From: Sphingopyxis indica
GTDB lineage: Bacteria; Pseudomonadota; Alphaproteobacteria; Sphingomonadales; Sphingomonadaceae
Reading direction: 5' to 3'
Assembly (NCBI RefSeq): GCF_900188185.1
Contig: NZ_FZPA01000005.1
Coordinates: 157,038-221,037, forward strand
Length of the DNA: 64,000 nt
The translations under genes were made by a program, and so were the position numbers. The notes beneath the pieces were generated by a model, which did not search any database, was not told the origin of the DNA, and was given only the letters and a program-made list of their open reading frames with translations. Position 1 is the stretch's first letter; each line of letters begins with the position of its first letter. This document shows, piece by piece, positions 53,521 through 61,602 of this stretch.

Positions 53521-53683
53521 CACACAAAGGCACAAAGGCACGAAGATAAATCCTATCTTCGTTCGTGCTGAGCTTGTCGAAGCACCGTATTTTTGCGACG
53601 TCGAAAGACAGAACGGCCCTTCGACAAGCTCAGGGCGAACGGAGGAAAACCACTTTTTCTTCGTGCCTTAGTGCCTTTGTGTG
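53521..53683. repeat. Long inverted repeat with CACAAAGGCAC arms enclosing a REP
   Basis: Arms CACACAAAGGCACAAAGGCA (53521-53545) and CTTAGTGCCTTTGTGTG (to 53683) match in 24 of 25 positions. Between them lies a complete family D repeat (GAGCTTGTCGAAGCACCG ... CCCTTCGACAAGCTCAGGG). The same nested form as 10635-10838. Lies between the convergent DMT and Sua5 genes. Confidence 0.87.
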
Positions 53684-53693
53684 AGCCAAAAAT

Positions 53694-54650
53694 TCACACC
53701 GCCGCGCGCGCCAGCCGGTCGTTGATCGCCGCGCCCAGCCCCGCGGCAGGAATCGCCGCCACCGCGATCCGCGGCTTCGCGCTCGCCGCCCCCGCGTGGA
53801 GCGCGTCGAACAGATGCGCCGCGGCTTCGGTCAGATCGCCCGCCGCGCTCAGATTATAGTCGCCCGCCAATCCGCCAAAGCCGATCCCGAACTCGTCGTC
53901 CGCGAAGTCCGCCGCGCCGAGCCGCACCGGCTTGCCCGGCGCATAGTGGCTCGCGAGCATCCCCGGCGCCACGACTCCCGCCCCCGCGACCCCCGCCACC
54001 GGCAGCCCCGACGCCGCGCCCAGCATCGCCGCGGTGACCGGCCCCGGCCGCAGCACCTCGACCGCGCCGTCCGTCACGCGCGCGATCGTCGATTCGACCC
54101 CCGCGCTCGTCGCACCGTCGTCGATCACCAGCGCGATCCGGCCGGCGAGGCTCGCAAGCACATGCGCCGCCTTCGTCGGGCTCACCCGCCCGCTCGCATT
54201 GGCGCTCGGCGCGGCGAGCGGCGCGCCGCTCGCGGCGAGCAGCGCCTGCATCGCGCGGTGCCCCGGCACCCTGAGGGCAATCGTGCCCAGCCCCGCGGTC
54301 GCGACGCTCGCCACCGGACAATCCGCGCGGCGCGGCACCACCAGCGTCAGCGGCCCCGGCCAGAAACGCGCCGCAAGCGCCCGCTCCGCCGCCCCGAACA
54401 CGCCAAGCGCCTCGGCCGCCGCAAGGTCCGGCACATGCACGATCAGCGGGTTGAAATCGGGCCGCCCCTTCGCGGCATAGATGCGCGCGACCGCTTCGGC
54501 ACTCCGCGCATCGGCGGCGAGGCCATAGACCGTCTCGGTCGGCACCGCGACCGGCTGGCCCGCCGCGACCAATTCCGCAGCGCGCGCGATCGCCGCGTCC
54601 GCAAAAGGGACCACCTCGGTTGTCGCAGTCTCGTTTTGACGCTCGGCCAT
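53694..54650 (-). CDS. Threonylcarbamoyl-AMP synthase, Sua5 type
   Basis: Makes threonylcarbamoyl-AMP for the t6A modification of ANN-decoding tRNAs. The 318-residue product has the TsaC/YrdC core (about 12-200: VPTETVYGLAADARS, KGRPDFNPLIVHV, GPLTLVVPR, GAPLAAPSANASG) and a shorter Sua5-specific C-terminal domain with SGLPVAG-LASHYAPGKP. Start ATG 54650 (MAERQNETATTEV). Divergent from the acyl-CoA dehydrogenase gene. The C-terminal half is more variable but complete. Confidence 0.92.
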   Translation of the reverse strand: MAERQNETATTEVVPFADAAIARAAELVAAGQPVAVPTETVYGLAADARSAEAVARIYAAKGRPDFNPLIVHVPDLAAAEALGVFGAAERALAARFWPGPLTLVVPRRADCPVASVATAGLGTIALRVPGHRAMQALLAASGAPLAAPSANASGRVSPTKAAHVLASLAGRIALVIDDGATSAGVESTIARVTDGAVEVLRPGPVTAAMLGAASGLPVAGVAGAGVVAPGMLASHYAPGKPVRLGAADFADDEFGIGFGGLAGDYNLSAAGDLTEAAAHLFDALHAGAASAKPRIAVAAIPAAGLGAAINDRLARAAV

Positions 54651-54703
54651 GCCGCGCTATAGCGCCGGGCGCAACGGAATCACCCCCAAAAGCGGGAAAC
54701 CCC

Positions 54704-56440
54704 ATGACCTATACGGCGCCCACCACCGAACAGCTCTTCGTTCTTCAGCATATCGCGCGCATCGACGCGATGGCAGAGCATGAGCGCTTTGCCGCCGCGA
54801 CCCCCGACATGGTCGAGGCGATCGTCACCGGCATCGGCGATTTCGCCGCCGAGGTCTATGCGCCGCTGAACCGCGTCGGCGACACGAACAATCCGAAATG
54901 GGACGACGGCAAGGTCATCATGCCCCCCGGCTTCAAGGAGGCTTACCGGCAGTTCGTCGAGGCGGGCTGGGGCAGCATCGACGGCCCCGGCGCCTATGGC
55001 GGGCAGGACCTGCCCTTCACCCTCGCGACCGTGGTGATCGAAGCACTCGGCAGCGCCAATATGGGCTTTTCGCTCTGCAACATCCTGACCCCCGGCGCGA
55101 TCCACGCGCTGATGGCCTATGGCACCGAGCAGCAACGCGCGACCTGGTTGCCCAAGCTGACCACCGGCGAATGGAACGGCACGATGAACCTGACCGAGCC
55201 CGCCGCGGGCAGCGACGTCGGCGCGCTGCGCTCGACCGCCGAAAAGGTGACCGAAGGCGAGCACGCGGGCCTCTACCGGATCAAGGGGCAAAAGATCTTC
55301 ATCACTTTCGGCGAGCATGACCTCACCGACAATATCGTCCACCTCGTCCTCGCGCGCACCCCCGGCGCGCCCGAAGGGACGCGCGGCATCTCGCTGTTCC
55401 TCGTCCCCAAATACCGCCTCGATGCGGACGGGCGGCCGACGATTTCCAACGGCGTGCGCTGCGCCTCGATCGAGCATAAGCTCGGAATCCACGGCTCGCC
55501 GACCGCGGTGATGATCTATGGCGAGGAAGAGGAGTGCCTCGGCGAGATCGTCGGCGAGGAAATGGGCGGGATGCGCGCGATGTTCGTGATGATGAACAAC
55601 GCCCGCCTGATGATCGGCTGTCAGGGCATCCAGATCGGCGAGCGCGCGACACAGCAGGCGCAGCGCTTCGCCGCCGAGCGCCTCCAGTCGGCGCTCGCCG
55701 GATCGCCCGATCGCACTCCGGTGACGATCGACAAGCATCCCGACGTGCGCCGGATGCTGTGGCGGATGCGCGCGCAGACCGAGGCGGCGCGCGCGCTCGT
55801 CTATTATGCCGCGGCGCAGGTCGATTTCGGCAAGCTGGGCGACGAGGCCGCGGCGATGCGCGCCGAAATCCTGACCCCGCTGGCGAAGGCGCACGCGACC
55901 GACATCGGCTGCGAGGTCGCGAGCCTGGGCATCCAGGTCCATGGCGGCATGGGCTTCATCGAGGAAACCGGCGCCGCGCAGCATTATCGCGACGCGCGCA
56001 TCGCGCCGATCTACGAAGGCACCAACGGCATCCAGGCCGCCGACCTGGTGGGCCGCAAGCTCGGCATGGCGGGCGGCGACCTGATCCGCGGGCTGATCGA
56101 CGACATCGCTTATGGTGCCGGCGACGATTTCCCCGAACTGTCGCAGCTCGCCGAGGCGTGCCGCGCGGTCACCGACTGGATGGCAAAGGCGCCGCTGCCC
56201 GACCGGCTCGCGGGCAGCTACCCCTATCTCACCATGCTCGCGACCGCGACGTGCGGCTGGCTGATGGCGCTCCAGCATCGCGGCGCAAAGGCGGCGCTCG
56301 AGGAAGGCGCGGGCGACACCGCCTTCCTCGAGGCGAAGATCGCCTCGACGCGCTTCTATCTGCAACAGATCGTCCCGGCGGCGGCGGGCCTCGCTCCAGC
56401 GGCGCTCGCAGGCAACGCGGCGCTCCCCGAAATCGCCTGA
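54704..56440 (+). CDS. Acyl-CoA dehydrogenase
   Basis: FAD-dependent enzyme doing alpha,beta-dehydrogenation of an acyl-CoA. At 578 residues it is the longer class with a C-terminal extension, like FadE-type or phenylalkanoyl-CoA enzymes. Features are the N-terminal helical domain, MNLTEPAAGSDVGALRSTAE (FAD/substrate motif, about 160-180), LGIHGSPTAVM, and the region of the catalytic base in YEGTNGIQAADLVGRKL. ATG 54704 is used; the frame is open further upstream to 54620, overlapping Sua5. No etf genes nearby. Confidence 0.9.
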   Translation: MTYTAPTTEQLFVLQHIARIDAMAEHERFAAATPDMVEAIVTGIGDFAAEVYAPLNRVGDTNNPKWDDGKVIMPPGFKEAYRQFVEAGWGSIDGPGAYGGQDLPFTLATVVIEALGSANMGFSLCNILTPGAIHALMAYGTEQQRATWLPKLTTGEWNGTMNLTEPAAGSDVGALRSTAEKVTEGEHAGLYRIKGQKIFITFGEHDLTDNIVHLVLARTPGAPEGTRGISLFLVPKYRLDADGRPTISNGVRCASIEHKLGIHGSPTAVMIYGEEEECLGEIVGEEMGGMRAMFVMMNNARLMIGCQGIQIGERATQQAQRFAAERLQSALAGSPDRTPVTIDKHPDVRRMLWRMRAQTEAARALVYYAAAQVDFGKLGDEAAAMRAEILTPLAKAHATDIGCEVASLGIQVHGGMGFIEETGAAQHYRDARIAPIYEGTNGIQAADLVGRKLGMAGGDLIRGLIDDIAYGAGDDFPELSQLAEACRAVTDWMAKAPLPDRLAGSYPYLTMLATATCGWLMALQHRGAKAALEEGAGDTAFLEAKIASTRFYLQQIVPAAAGLAPAALAGNAALPEIA

Positions 56441-56545
56441 ATCGCGCGGAAAAGCGCGCGGTCCGCGCCACGCATCGCACGCATAATTAACGCGATGCTA
56501 ACCATCGGCAACTAATCCGATCCGGCAATTGCTGGAGAAGCGCGC

Positions 56546-58840
56546 GTGCCGCTTGTGAACAACCGGATGATCATCAGCTGGCGCACCTTCCTGTTGTCGC
56601 TGCTGCTCGGCATCGCCGCGGCGACATCGTCCATCGCCGAGCCGATCGACCGCATCATCGAATCGGCGATCGGCTGGACCGCGTGGCGGCCGGTATCGGG
56701 CGATATTGTCATGGTCGGACTCGACGACCAGACGCTCGCCAGCGTTCGCGACGGACGCTTCTCACGCGCTGACCACGCCCGCGTGATCAATGCAATCAAC
56801 AAAGCCGGCGCACGCCGCTTGGTGGTCGATTTCTACTATCAAGAGCAAGAGGGCAATGAAGGGACCCCCGCACTCGCTTCCGCCGTTCGCGCCATGGGGA
56901 ATCGCATCATTCTTGCCGTATCCACGAAGACGGTGCCCGGAACCGAACGTCTGCTCTCGATTTTTCCGGACCCGAAGGTCAAAGGCCCCAAGTCCCGGCT
57001 TGCCAGCATAGCCTGGCAATATCAGATCTGGCAGGTCTGGAATGTCCCGGTGATGTTCGAGGCCAACGGACGCCTGCTGCCGAGCGTTGCCGCGGTATTG
57101 GCAAACAAGCGCGCGGATCGGCCGTCCCAGTTCCGCCTCGATTTTACCTATAAGCTTTCCTCGATCACCGAATATAGCGCGCTCGACGTCATCAATGGCA
57201 AGATCGGAGCGAGGGAACTAGCGGGCAAGGATGTCATTTTCGGCGGCACCGCTTCGACGCTTCCCGATCAGCATTATCTGCCCGGGCATGATCTCGTACC
57301 CGGCGCGTTCATCCATCTGATCGCTGCGGAGGCCCTCAAACGCGGCGATCCGGTGAACGTCGGCTGGGTTCCGGCGATGGCGATCGCCGTGATCGCCATG
57401 TTGCTCGCCTTGCTCACGCCCGTGAAACGATACTTCAACTGGTTCGCACTCGGCTTCGCGACGGTGCTTGTCGCCGCGAAAATCTTGCTCAGCGCGTCGC
57501 TGGTGACCACCTCGATCGGCGCCGCCCTGATGTTCGTCGCCGCCATCGGTGCGAACGTTTCGCGCAAGCGTCGCCGCTTTTCGGCCCAGCGTGAAAACCC
57601 TGTCTCGGGCCTTCCCAATTTCGAGGCTTTGCGCGGTCAGGCTCCCTTCGGCAGCGCGACGGTCATCGCCGCGAAGCTCGTCAATTTCGAAGATCTTGCC
57701 GCCTTCCTGCCCGGCGAGGGCAGTCAGCAGCTGATCGACCAGGTCGCGCGCCGCCTGACGCTCGCGTGCCACGGGACGCAGCTCCATCACGATCTCGACG
57801 GTACGTTCGCCTGGCTCGTTCCCTATTATCAGCACAGCCAGATCGAGGGGCATCTCGCCGGCCTCGCGGCGCTGTTCAACGCCCCGCTGACGATCGGCGA
57901 GCTCAAGATCGACGTCGCGATCGCCTTCGGTGTCAACGACGAGTTCGAAGGATCGAATGCGCAGCGGCTTGCCGCCGCGCTGGTTGCCGCCGAAAAGTCG
58001 ATCCGCACGCGCGCGCTGTGGACCAAATATACGCCGCGGCAAAAGGACGATGCCGGCTGGCAGCTCAGCTTTCACTCGCAGCTCGAGGATGCGCTCGCCG
58101 GCGGCGACATCTGGGTCGCCTTCCAGCCGCAATATCAGATCGCGACCGGCCGCCTCGTCGGCGTCGAGGCGCTTGCGCGCTGGACGCACCCGACGCGCGG
58201 GCCGATCCCGCCCGACGAATTCATCGTCCAGGCCGAAAAGAGCCAGGACATCTATCGCCTGACCCTGTTCGTGATGGATCAGGCGATCCGCTCGGCGGCG
58301 CAGCTGCGCGACCGCGGCCTCGCGATCAACATGTCGGTCAACCTGTCGGCGGCGCTGCTCGATCACAATGATCTCGTCGGCACGATCCGCGTGATGCTCA
58401 CCGCGCATCATCTGCCGGCCGAATGGCTGACGATCGAAATCACCGAAACCGCGCAGATCGAAAACAGCCGTCAAGCGCGCCAGACGCTCGCGCAGCTCCG
58501 CCGCGCCGGTATCCGCCTGTCGATCGACGATTATGGCACCGGCCAGTCGAACCTCGAATATCTGACCGAGGTCGAGGCCGACGAGATCAAGATCGACAAG
58601 CGCTTCGTGATGACGATGCGCGATTCGCAGCGCAACTTCGAAGTGGTTAAATCGACGATCGATCTGGCCCACCGCCTCGGTGCCGTCGCGGTCGCCGAAG
58701 GCATCGAAGATGCCCCGACGATGGCGCTGCTCGAGCAGCTCGGCTGCGACGTCGGCCAAGGTTATCACCTTGGGAAACCGCAGCTTTTCTCCGACCTCGC
58801 GGCCAGCCTCCTGACCTCCTCGCATAGCCGCAGCGCATAA
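56546..58840 (+). CDS. CHASE2-degenerate GGDEF-EAL cyclic di-GMP phosphodiesterase
   Basis: A 764-residue membrane protein. CHASE2 sensor (about 25-270, GDIVMVGLDDQTLASVRDGR) lies in the periplasm between an N-terminal helix (about 10-25) and three further helices (about 275-345). Then a GGDEF domain (about 350-495) whose signature is lost (DGTFAWL), so not a cyclase. The EAL domain (about 505-755) keeps EALARW, NMSVNLS, EITETA, DDYGTG, KIDKRF and EGIE, all catalytic residues, so hydrolysis of c-di-GMP is likely. Start at GTG 56546, possibly GTG 56555. Downstream of it lies the micro-ORF. Confidence 0.9.
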   Translation: MPLVNNRMIISWRTFLLSLLLGIAAATSSIAEPIDRIIESAIGWTAWRPVSGDIVMVGLDDQTLASVRDGRFSRADHARVINAINKAGARRLVVDFYYQEQEGNEGTPALASAVRAMGNRIILAVSTKTVPGTERLLSIFPDPKVKGPKSRLASIAWQYQIWQVWNVPVMFEANGRLLPSVAAVLANKRADRPSQFRLDFTYKLSSITEYSALDVINGKIGARELAGKDVIFGGTASTLPDQHYLPGHDLVPGAFIHLIAAEALKRGDPVNVGWVPAMAIAVIAMLLALLTPVKRYFNWFALGFATVLVAAKILLSASLVTTSIGAALMFVAAIGANVSRKRRRFSAQRENPVSGLPNFEALRGQAPFGSATVIAAKLVNFEDLAAFLPGEGSQQLIDQVARRLTLACHGTQLHHDLDGTFAWLVPYYQHSQIEGHLAGLAALFNAPLTIGELKIDVAIAFGVNDEFEGSNAQRLAAALVAAEKSIRTRALWTKYTPRQKDDAGWQLSFHSQLEDALAGGDIWVAFQPQYQIATGRLVGVEALARWTHPTRGPIPPDEFIVQAEKSQDIYRLTLFVMDQAIRSAAQLRDRGLAINMSVNLSAALLDHNDLVGTIRVMLTAHHLPAEWLTIEITETAQIENSRQARQTLAQLRRAGIRLSIDDYGTGQSNLEYLTEVEADEIKIDKRFVMTMRDSQRNFEVVKSTIDLAHRLGAVAVAEGIEDAPTMALLEQLGCDVGQGYHLGKPQLFSDLAASLLTSSHSRSA

Positions 58841-58881
58841 CTGCCATTTTGGTAGCGTCTTGTTAAGGTTAAGACTCGCTT

Positions 58882-58900
58882 TACCTTAATTATTAAGGTA
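58882..58900. promoter_or_regulatory. 19-bp perfect palindrome upstream of the micro-ORF
   Basis: TACCTTAATTATTAAGGTA is perfectly symmetrical around one T. A further TTAAGGT copy is at 58863-58869. The palindrome lies 51-69 bases upstream of the micro-ORF and in an AT-rich segment, so it is a candidate operator or promoter element. Confidence 0.6.
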
Positions 58901-58901
58901 T

Positions 58902-58946
58902 ATGCGCCGTTAACTGTCCTCCTTCGACAGTGCGCATCAGGAGACA
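58902..58946 (+). promoter_or_regulatory. Structured leader of the micro-ORF, possible Shine-Dalgarno switch
   Basis: ATGCGC (58902) pairs with GCGCAT (58932), and CTGTC (58914) with GACAG (58926). Alternatively TGTCCTCCT (58915-58923) can pair with AGGAGACA (58939-58946), which contains the micro-ORF's Shine-Dalgarno. The two structures exclude each other. Pairing is seen in sequence; switching is inferred. Confidence 0.4.
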
Positions 58947-58950
58947 AGCA

Positions 58951-59013
58951 ATGGGCTGGTTTTGGAAGTTTCTGGGCGGCGGCGGCACCGGTGGCGGTGG
59001 GCTTCCGGCCTAA
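58951..59013 (+). CDS. Micro-ORF of 20 codons (MGWFWKFL-polyGly)
   Basis: ATG 58951 to TAA 59013; AGGAG lies seven bases before the ATG, which is as good a ribosome-binding site as any in the window. The peptide is MGWFWKFLGGGG then TGGGGLPA: an aromatic, amphipathic head with two Trp, two Phe and one Lys, then a glycine tail. It is flanked by a palindromic upstream region and followed 20 bases later by a hairpin terminator, so it looks like a complete tiny transcription unit rather than a chance frame. I recognise no family. It may be a membrane-active peptide, a leader peptide, or a signalling microprotein. Confidence 0.6.
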   Translation: MGWFWKFLGGGGTGGGGLPA

Positions 59014-59032
59014 GTCCCTCAAGGGTTAGATG

Positions 59033-59065
59033 AAGGGCCTCGGCATCGCCGGGGCCCTTTTTCGT
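59033..59065 (+). terminator. Rho-independent terminator after the micro-ORF
   Basis: AAGGGCCTCGGCATCGCCGG then GGCCCTTTTTCG: a long GC stem with loop ATC and a run of T, starting 20 bases after the micro-ORF stop. Confidence 0.88.
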
Positions 59066-59531
59066 TGCGCGGCTCAAGACGCGCCCTCCCCACACAAGAT
59101 ATGGGGATCGCCACCCCGCGCGATCACGCGCACCCGAAAATTTTTTGCATGGCGGACGGCTCCGCGCCTCCCCCGCCGACAGCCGCGGAAAGCCTTGCGT
59201 CCGTCCGGCGAAGCGCCCTTCATGCGCGACGAAACGAATCGGAATAGCGACGAGTCGAGTCCCCGATCTGTCATTTACCGTCTTGCATCGACGCGCCGAC
59301 GTGGCACTATAGGTGGTGGGTCAGCCGAAGGGGGCACCCCAAGCATTAGTATTTGGCCGGAAATGGCGGAATTCCGTCGCCCATCGCATATGGGCTGCGG
59401 AAAGACCCTTTCGCGCCCAAAAAAAGTCCCACGCGGGGGGCGGAAAATGTTAGGTTGGGGCTTCGCCCTACGAGTCGAACAAGACGGGAACATCTCGCGC
59501 GGCGGCGCGCGGCAGGAAACGGGGTGAAGCA
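59066..59531. promoter_or_regulatory. Long gene-free region upstream of nrdA, candidate NrdR boxes
   Basis: There are 518 bases between the micro-ORF and nrdA. Open frames here (for example 59030-59527) have no support. Two imperfect dyads resemble NrdR boxes (ACACWATATATWGTGT): ACACAAGATATGGGGA at 59092-59107 and GCACTATAGGTGGTGG at 59304-59319. Other palindromes are CGGAATTCCG (59367) and CCCATCGCATATGGG (about 59380). A long 5' leader or regulator-binding region for nrdA is likely; the NrdR call is tentative because the spacing is not the usual one. Confidence 0.4.
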
Positions 59532-61481
59532 ATGGATTTTCGGGAAACGGACCGGGTGGAGACGAACGACGTGGCGACGATGGAACTGGCGAAGAACGAC
59601 GCGCCCGAAGCGACCGAATCGAAAAGCGATTCGAGCCGCGACGCGGCCAAGCCGAACGACGGCGGCGAGCCGAAGGTTCACGCGCGCCGGTTCGCGGTCG
59701 AAACCGACGAAAGCCGCGACGCGCTGCTTACCGATTTCGGCAAGGAAACGCTGAAGGATCGCTATCTCCTCCCCGGCGAATCCTATCAGGATCTCTTCGC
59801 GCGCGTCGCCTCGGCCTATGCCGACGATGCCGAACATGCGCAGCGGCTCTACGACTATATCTCGAAGCTCTGGTTCATGCCCGCGACCCCCGTGCTGTCG
59901 AACGGCGGCACCGGGCGCGGCCTGCCGATCAGCTGCTATCTCAACAGCGTCGACGACAGCCTCGAGGGCATCGTCGGCACCTGGAACGAGAATGTCTGGC
60001 TCGCGAGCCGCGGCGGCGGCATCGGCACCTATTGGGGCGCGGTGCGCGGCATCGGCGAGCCCGTCGGCCTCAACGGCAAGACGAGCGGCATCATCCCCTT
60101 CGTCCGCGTGATGGACAGCCTGACCCTCGCGATCAGCCAGGGCTCGCTGCGCCGCGGCTCGGCCGCCTGCTACCTCGACATCTCGCACCCCGAGATCGAG
60201 GAGTTTCTCGAGGTGCGCAAGCCGTCGGGCGACTTCAACCGCAAGGCGCTCAACCTCCACCACGGCGTGCTGCTCACCGACGAGTTCATGGAGGCCGTCC
60301 GCGACGGCGCCGAGTTCAACCTGCGCAGCCCCAAGGACCAGAGCGTGCGCGGCACCGTCGACGCGCGCAGCCTGTTCCAGAAGCTCGTCGAGACGCGCCT
60401 CGCGACCGGCGAGCCCTATATCATCTTCATCGACCAGGTGAACCGCATGATGCCCAAGCATCACCGCGACCTGGGGCTCAAGGTCACGACCTCGAACCTG
60501 TGCAGCGAAATCACCCTCCCCACCGGCCGCGACCATCTCGGCAATGATCGCACCGCGGTCTGCTGTCTCTCCTCGCTCAACCTCGAAACCTGGGACGAAT
60601 GGAACGGCGACAAGCGGTTCATCGAGGACGTCATGCGCATGCTCGACAATGTGCTTCAGGACTATATCGACCGCGCCCCGCCCGAAATGGCGCGCGCCAA
60701 ATATTCGGCGAGCCGCGAGCGCAGCGTCGGCCTCGGCGTGATGGGCTTCCACAGCTTCTTGCAGGCGCGCGGCCTGCCGTTCGAGGGCGCGATGGCGAAA
60801 TCGTCGAACCTGCGCGTCTTCAAGCATATCCGCAGCCAGGTCGATCAGGCGTCGATGCTGCTCGCCAAGGAGCGCGGCCCCTGCCCCGACGCCGCCGATC
60901 AGGGGGTGATGGAGCGCTTCAGCTGCAAGATGGCGATCGCCCCCACCGCGTCGATCAGCATCATCTGCGGCGGCACCAGCGCGTGCATCGAGCCGATCCC
61001 GGCGAATATCTATACCCACAAGACGCTGTCGGGCAGCTTCGTGGTCAAGAACCCGCACCTCGAGGCGCTGCTCGTCGACAAGGCGAAGAACAGCGACAGC
61101 ATCTGGAACTCGATCCTCGAAAAGGGCGGCAGCGTCCAGCACCTCGACTTTCTGACGCAGGACGAAAAGGACTGCTTCAAGACGAGCTTCGAGATCGACC
61201 AGCGCTGGCTGCTCGAACTCGCCGCCGACCGCACCCCCTATATCGACCAGGCCGCGTCGCTGAACCTGTTCATCCCGGCCGATGTCGAGAAGTGGGACCT
61301 GCTCATGCTCCACTATCGCGCGTGGGAACTCGGCATCAAATCGCTCTATTATCTCCGCTCGAAATCGGTCCAGCGCGCCGGCTTCGCGGGCGGGGTCGAG
61401 GCCGACAACACGCCCGAGGCGGCAAAGTTCGAACTCGCCGCGGGGAGCACCGACTATGACGAGTGTCTGGCCTGCCAGTGA
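59532..61481 (+). CDS. nrdA: Ribonucleoside-diphosphate reductase class Ia, alpha subunit
   Basis: Reduces NDPs to dNDPs. The 649-residue protein holds the active-site N-L-C-S-E (TTSNLCSEITLPTG: Asn, Cys and Glu of the thiyl-radical site), SNGGTGRGLPISCYLNSVDD with a redox Cys, and the C-terminal Cys pair in DECLACQ. A disordered acidic stretch of about 45 residues precedes the catalytic barrel, but there is no ATP-cone domain, so it lacks dATP overall activity control by that route. The ATG at 59532 has a GTGAAG-type upstream sequence, and nrdB follows after a repeat. Confidence 0.93.
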   Translation: MDFRETDRVETNDVATMELAKNDAPEATESKSDSSRDAAKPNDGGEPKVHARRFAVETDESRDALLTDFGKETLKDRYLLPGESYQDLFARVASAYADDAEHAQRLYDYISKLWFMPATPVLSNGGTGRGLPISCYLNSVDDSLEGIVGTWNENVWLASRGGGIGTYWGAVRGIGEPVGLNGKTSGIIPFVRVMDSLTLAISQGSLRRGSAACYLDISHPEIEEFLEVRKPSGDFNRKALNLHHGVLLTDEFMEAVRDGAEFNLRSPKDQSVRGTVDARSLFQKLVETRLATGEPYIIFIDQVNRMMPKHHRDLGLKVTTSNLCSEITLPTGRDHLGNDRTAVCCLSSLNLETWDEWNGDKRFIEDVMRMLDNVLQDYIDRAPPEMARAKYSASRERSVGLGVMGFHSFLQARGLPFEGAMAKSSNLRVFKHIRSQVDQASMLLAKERGPCPDAADQGVMERFSCKMAIAPTASISIICGGTSACIEPIPANIYTHKTLSGSFVVKNPHLEALLVDKAKNSDSIWNSILEKGGSVQHLDFLTQDEKDCFKTSFEIDQRWLLELAADRTPYIDQAASLNLFIPADVEKWDLLMLHYRAWELGIKSLYYLRSKSVQRAGFAGGVEADNTPEAAKFELAAGSTDYDECLACQ

Positions 61482-61497
61482 CCCGTCGCCACTCCCT

Positions 61498-61575
61498 CGT
61501 CACCCCGGACTTGATCCGGGGTCCACGCGAAGGAGCGCAACCCATCGATGGATTCCGGCTTTCGCCGGAATGACG
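61498..61575. repeat. REP-like repeat, family C type, between nrdA and nrdB
   Basis: Left hairpin CACCCCGGACTTGATCCGGGG, right ATTCCGGCTTTCGCCGGAAT with a TGACG end. It lies inside the presumed nrdAB operon, 17 bases after nrdA, and might affect the relative amounts of the two subunits. Confidence 0.85.
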
Positions 61576-61602
61576 AACAAGATTTGACCCGAGGATAGAC
61601 CG

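Noticed and set aside
54680..56365. 561-codon frame antisense to the acyl-CoA dehydrogenase gene
   Set aside because: Shadow of a strongly recognised gene, no start signal and no family likeness.
57218..58825. 535-codon frame antisense to the EAL protein
   Set aside because: Same reasoning; the EAL motifs on the plus strand are decisive.
59066..59531. Cobalamin riboswitch upstream of nrdA
   Set aside because: No B12-box-like conserved core visible, and the enzyme is class Ia, which does not use B12.
59346..61313. 655-codon open frame on the minus strand, antisense to nrdA
   Set aside because: It mirrors the codon positions of nrdA in a GC-rich genome, has no ribosome-binding site and its composition (Arg, Asp, Val rich) is that of a shadow frame.
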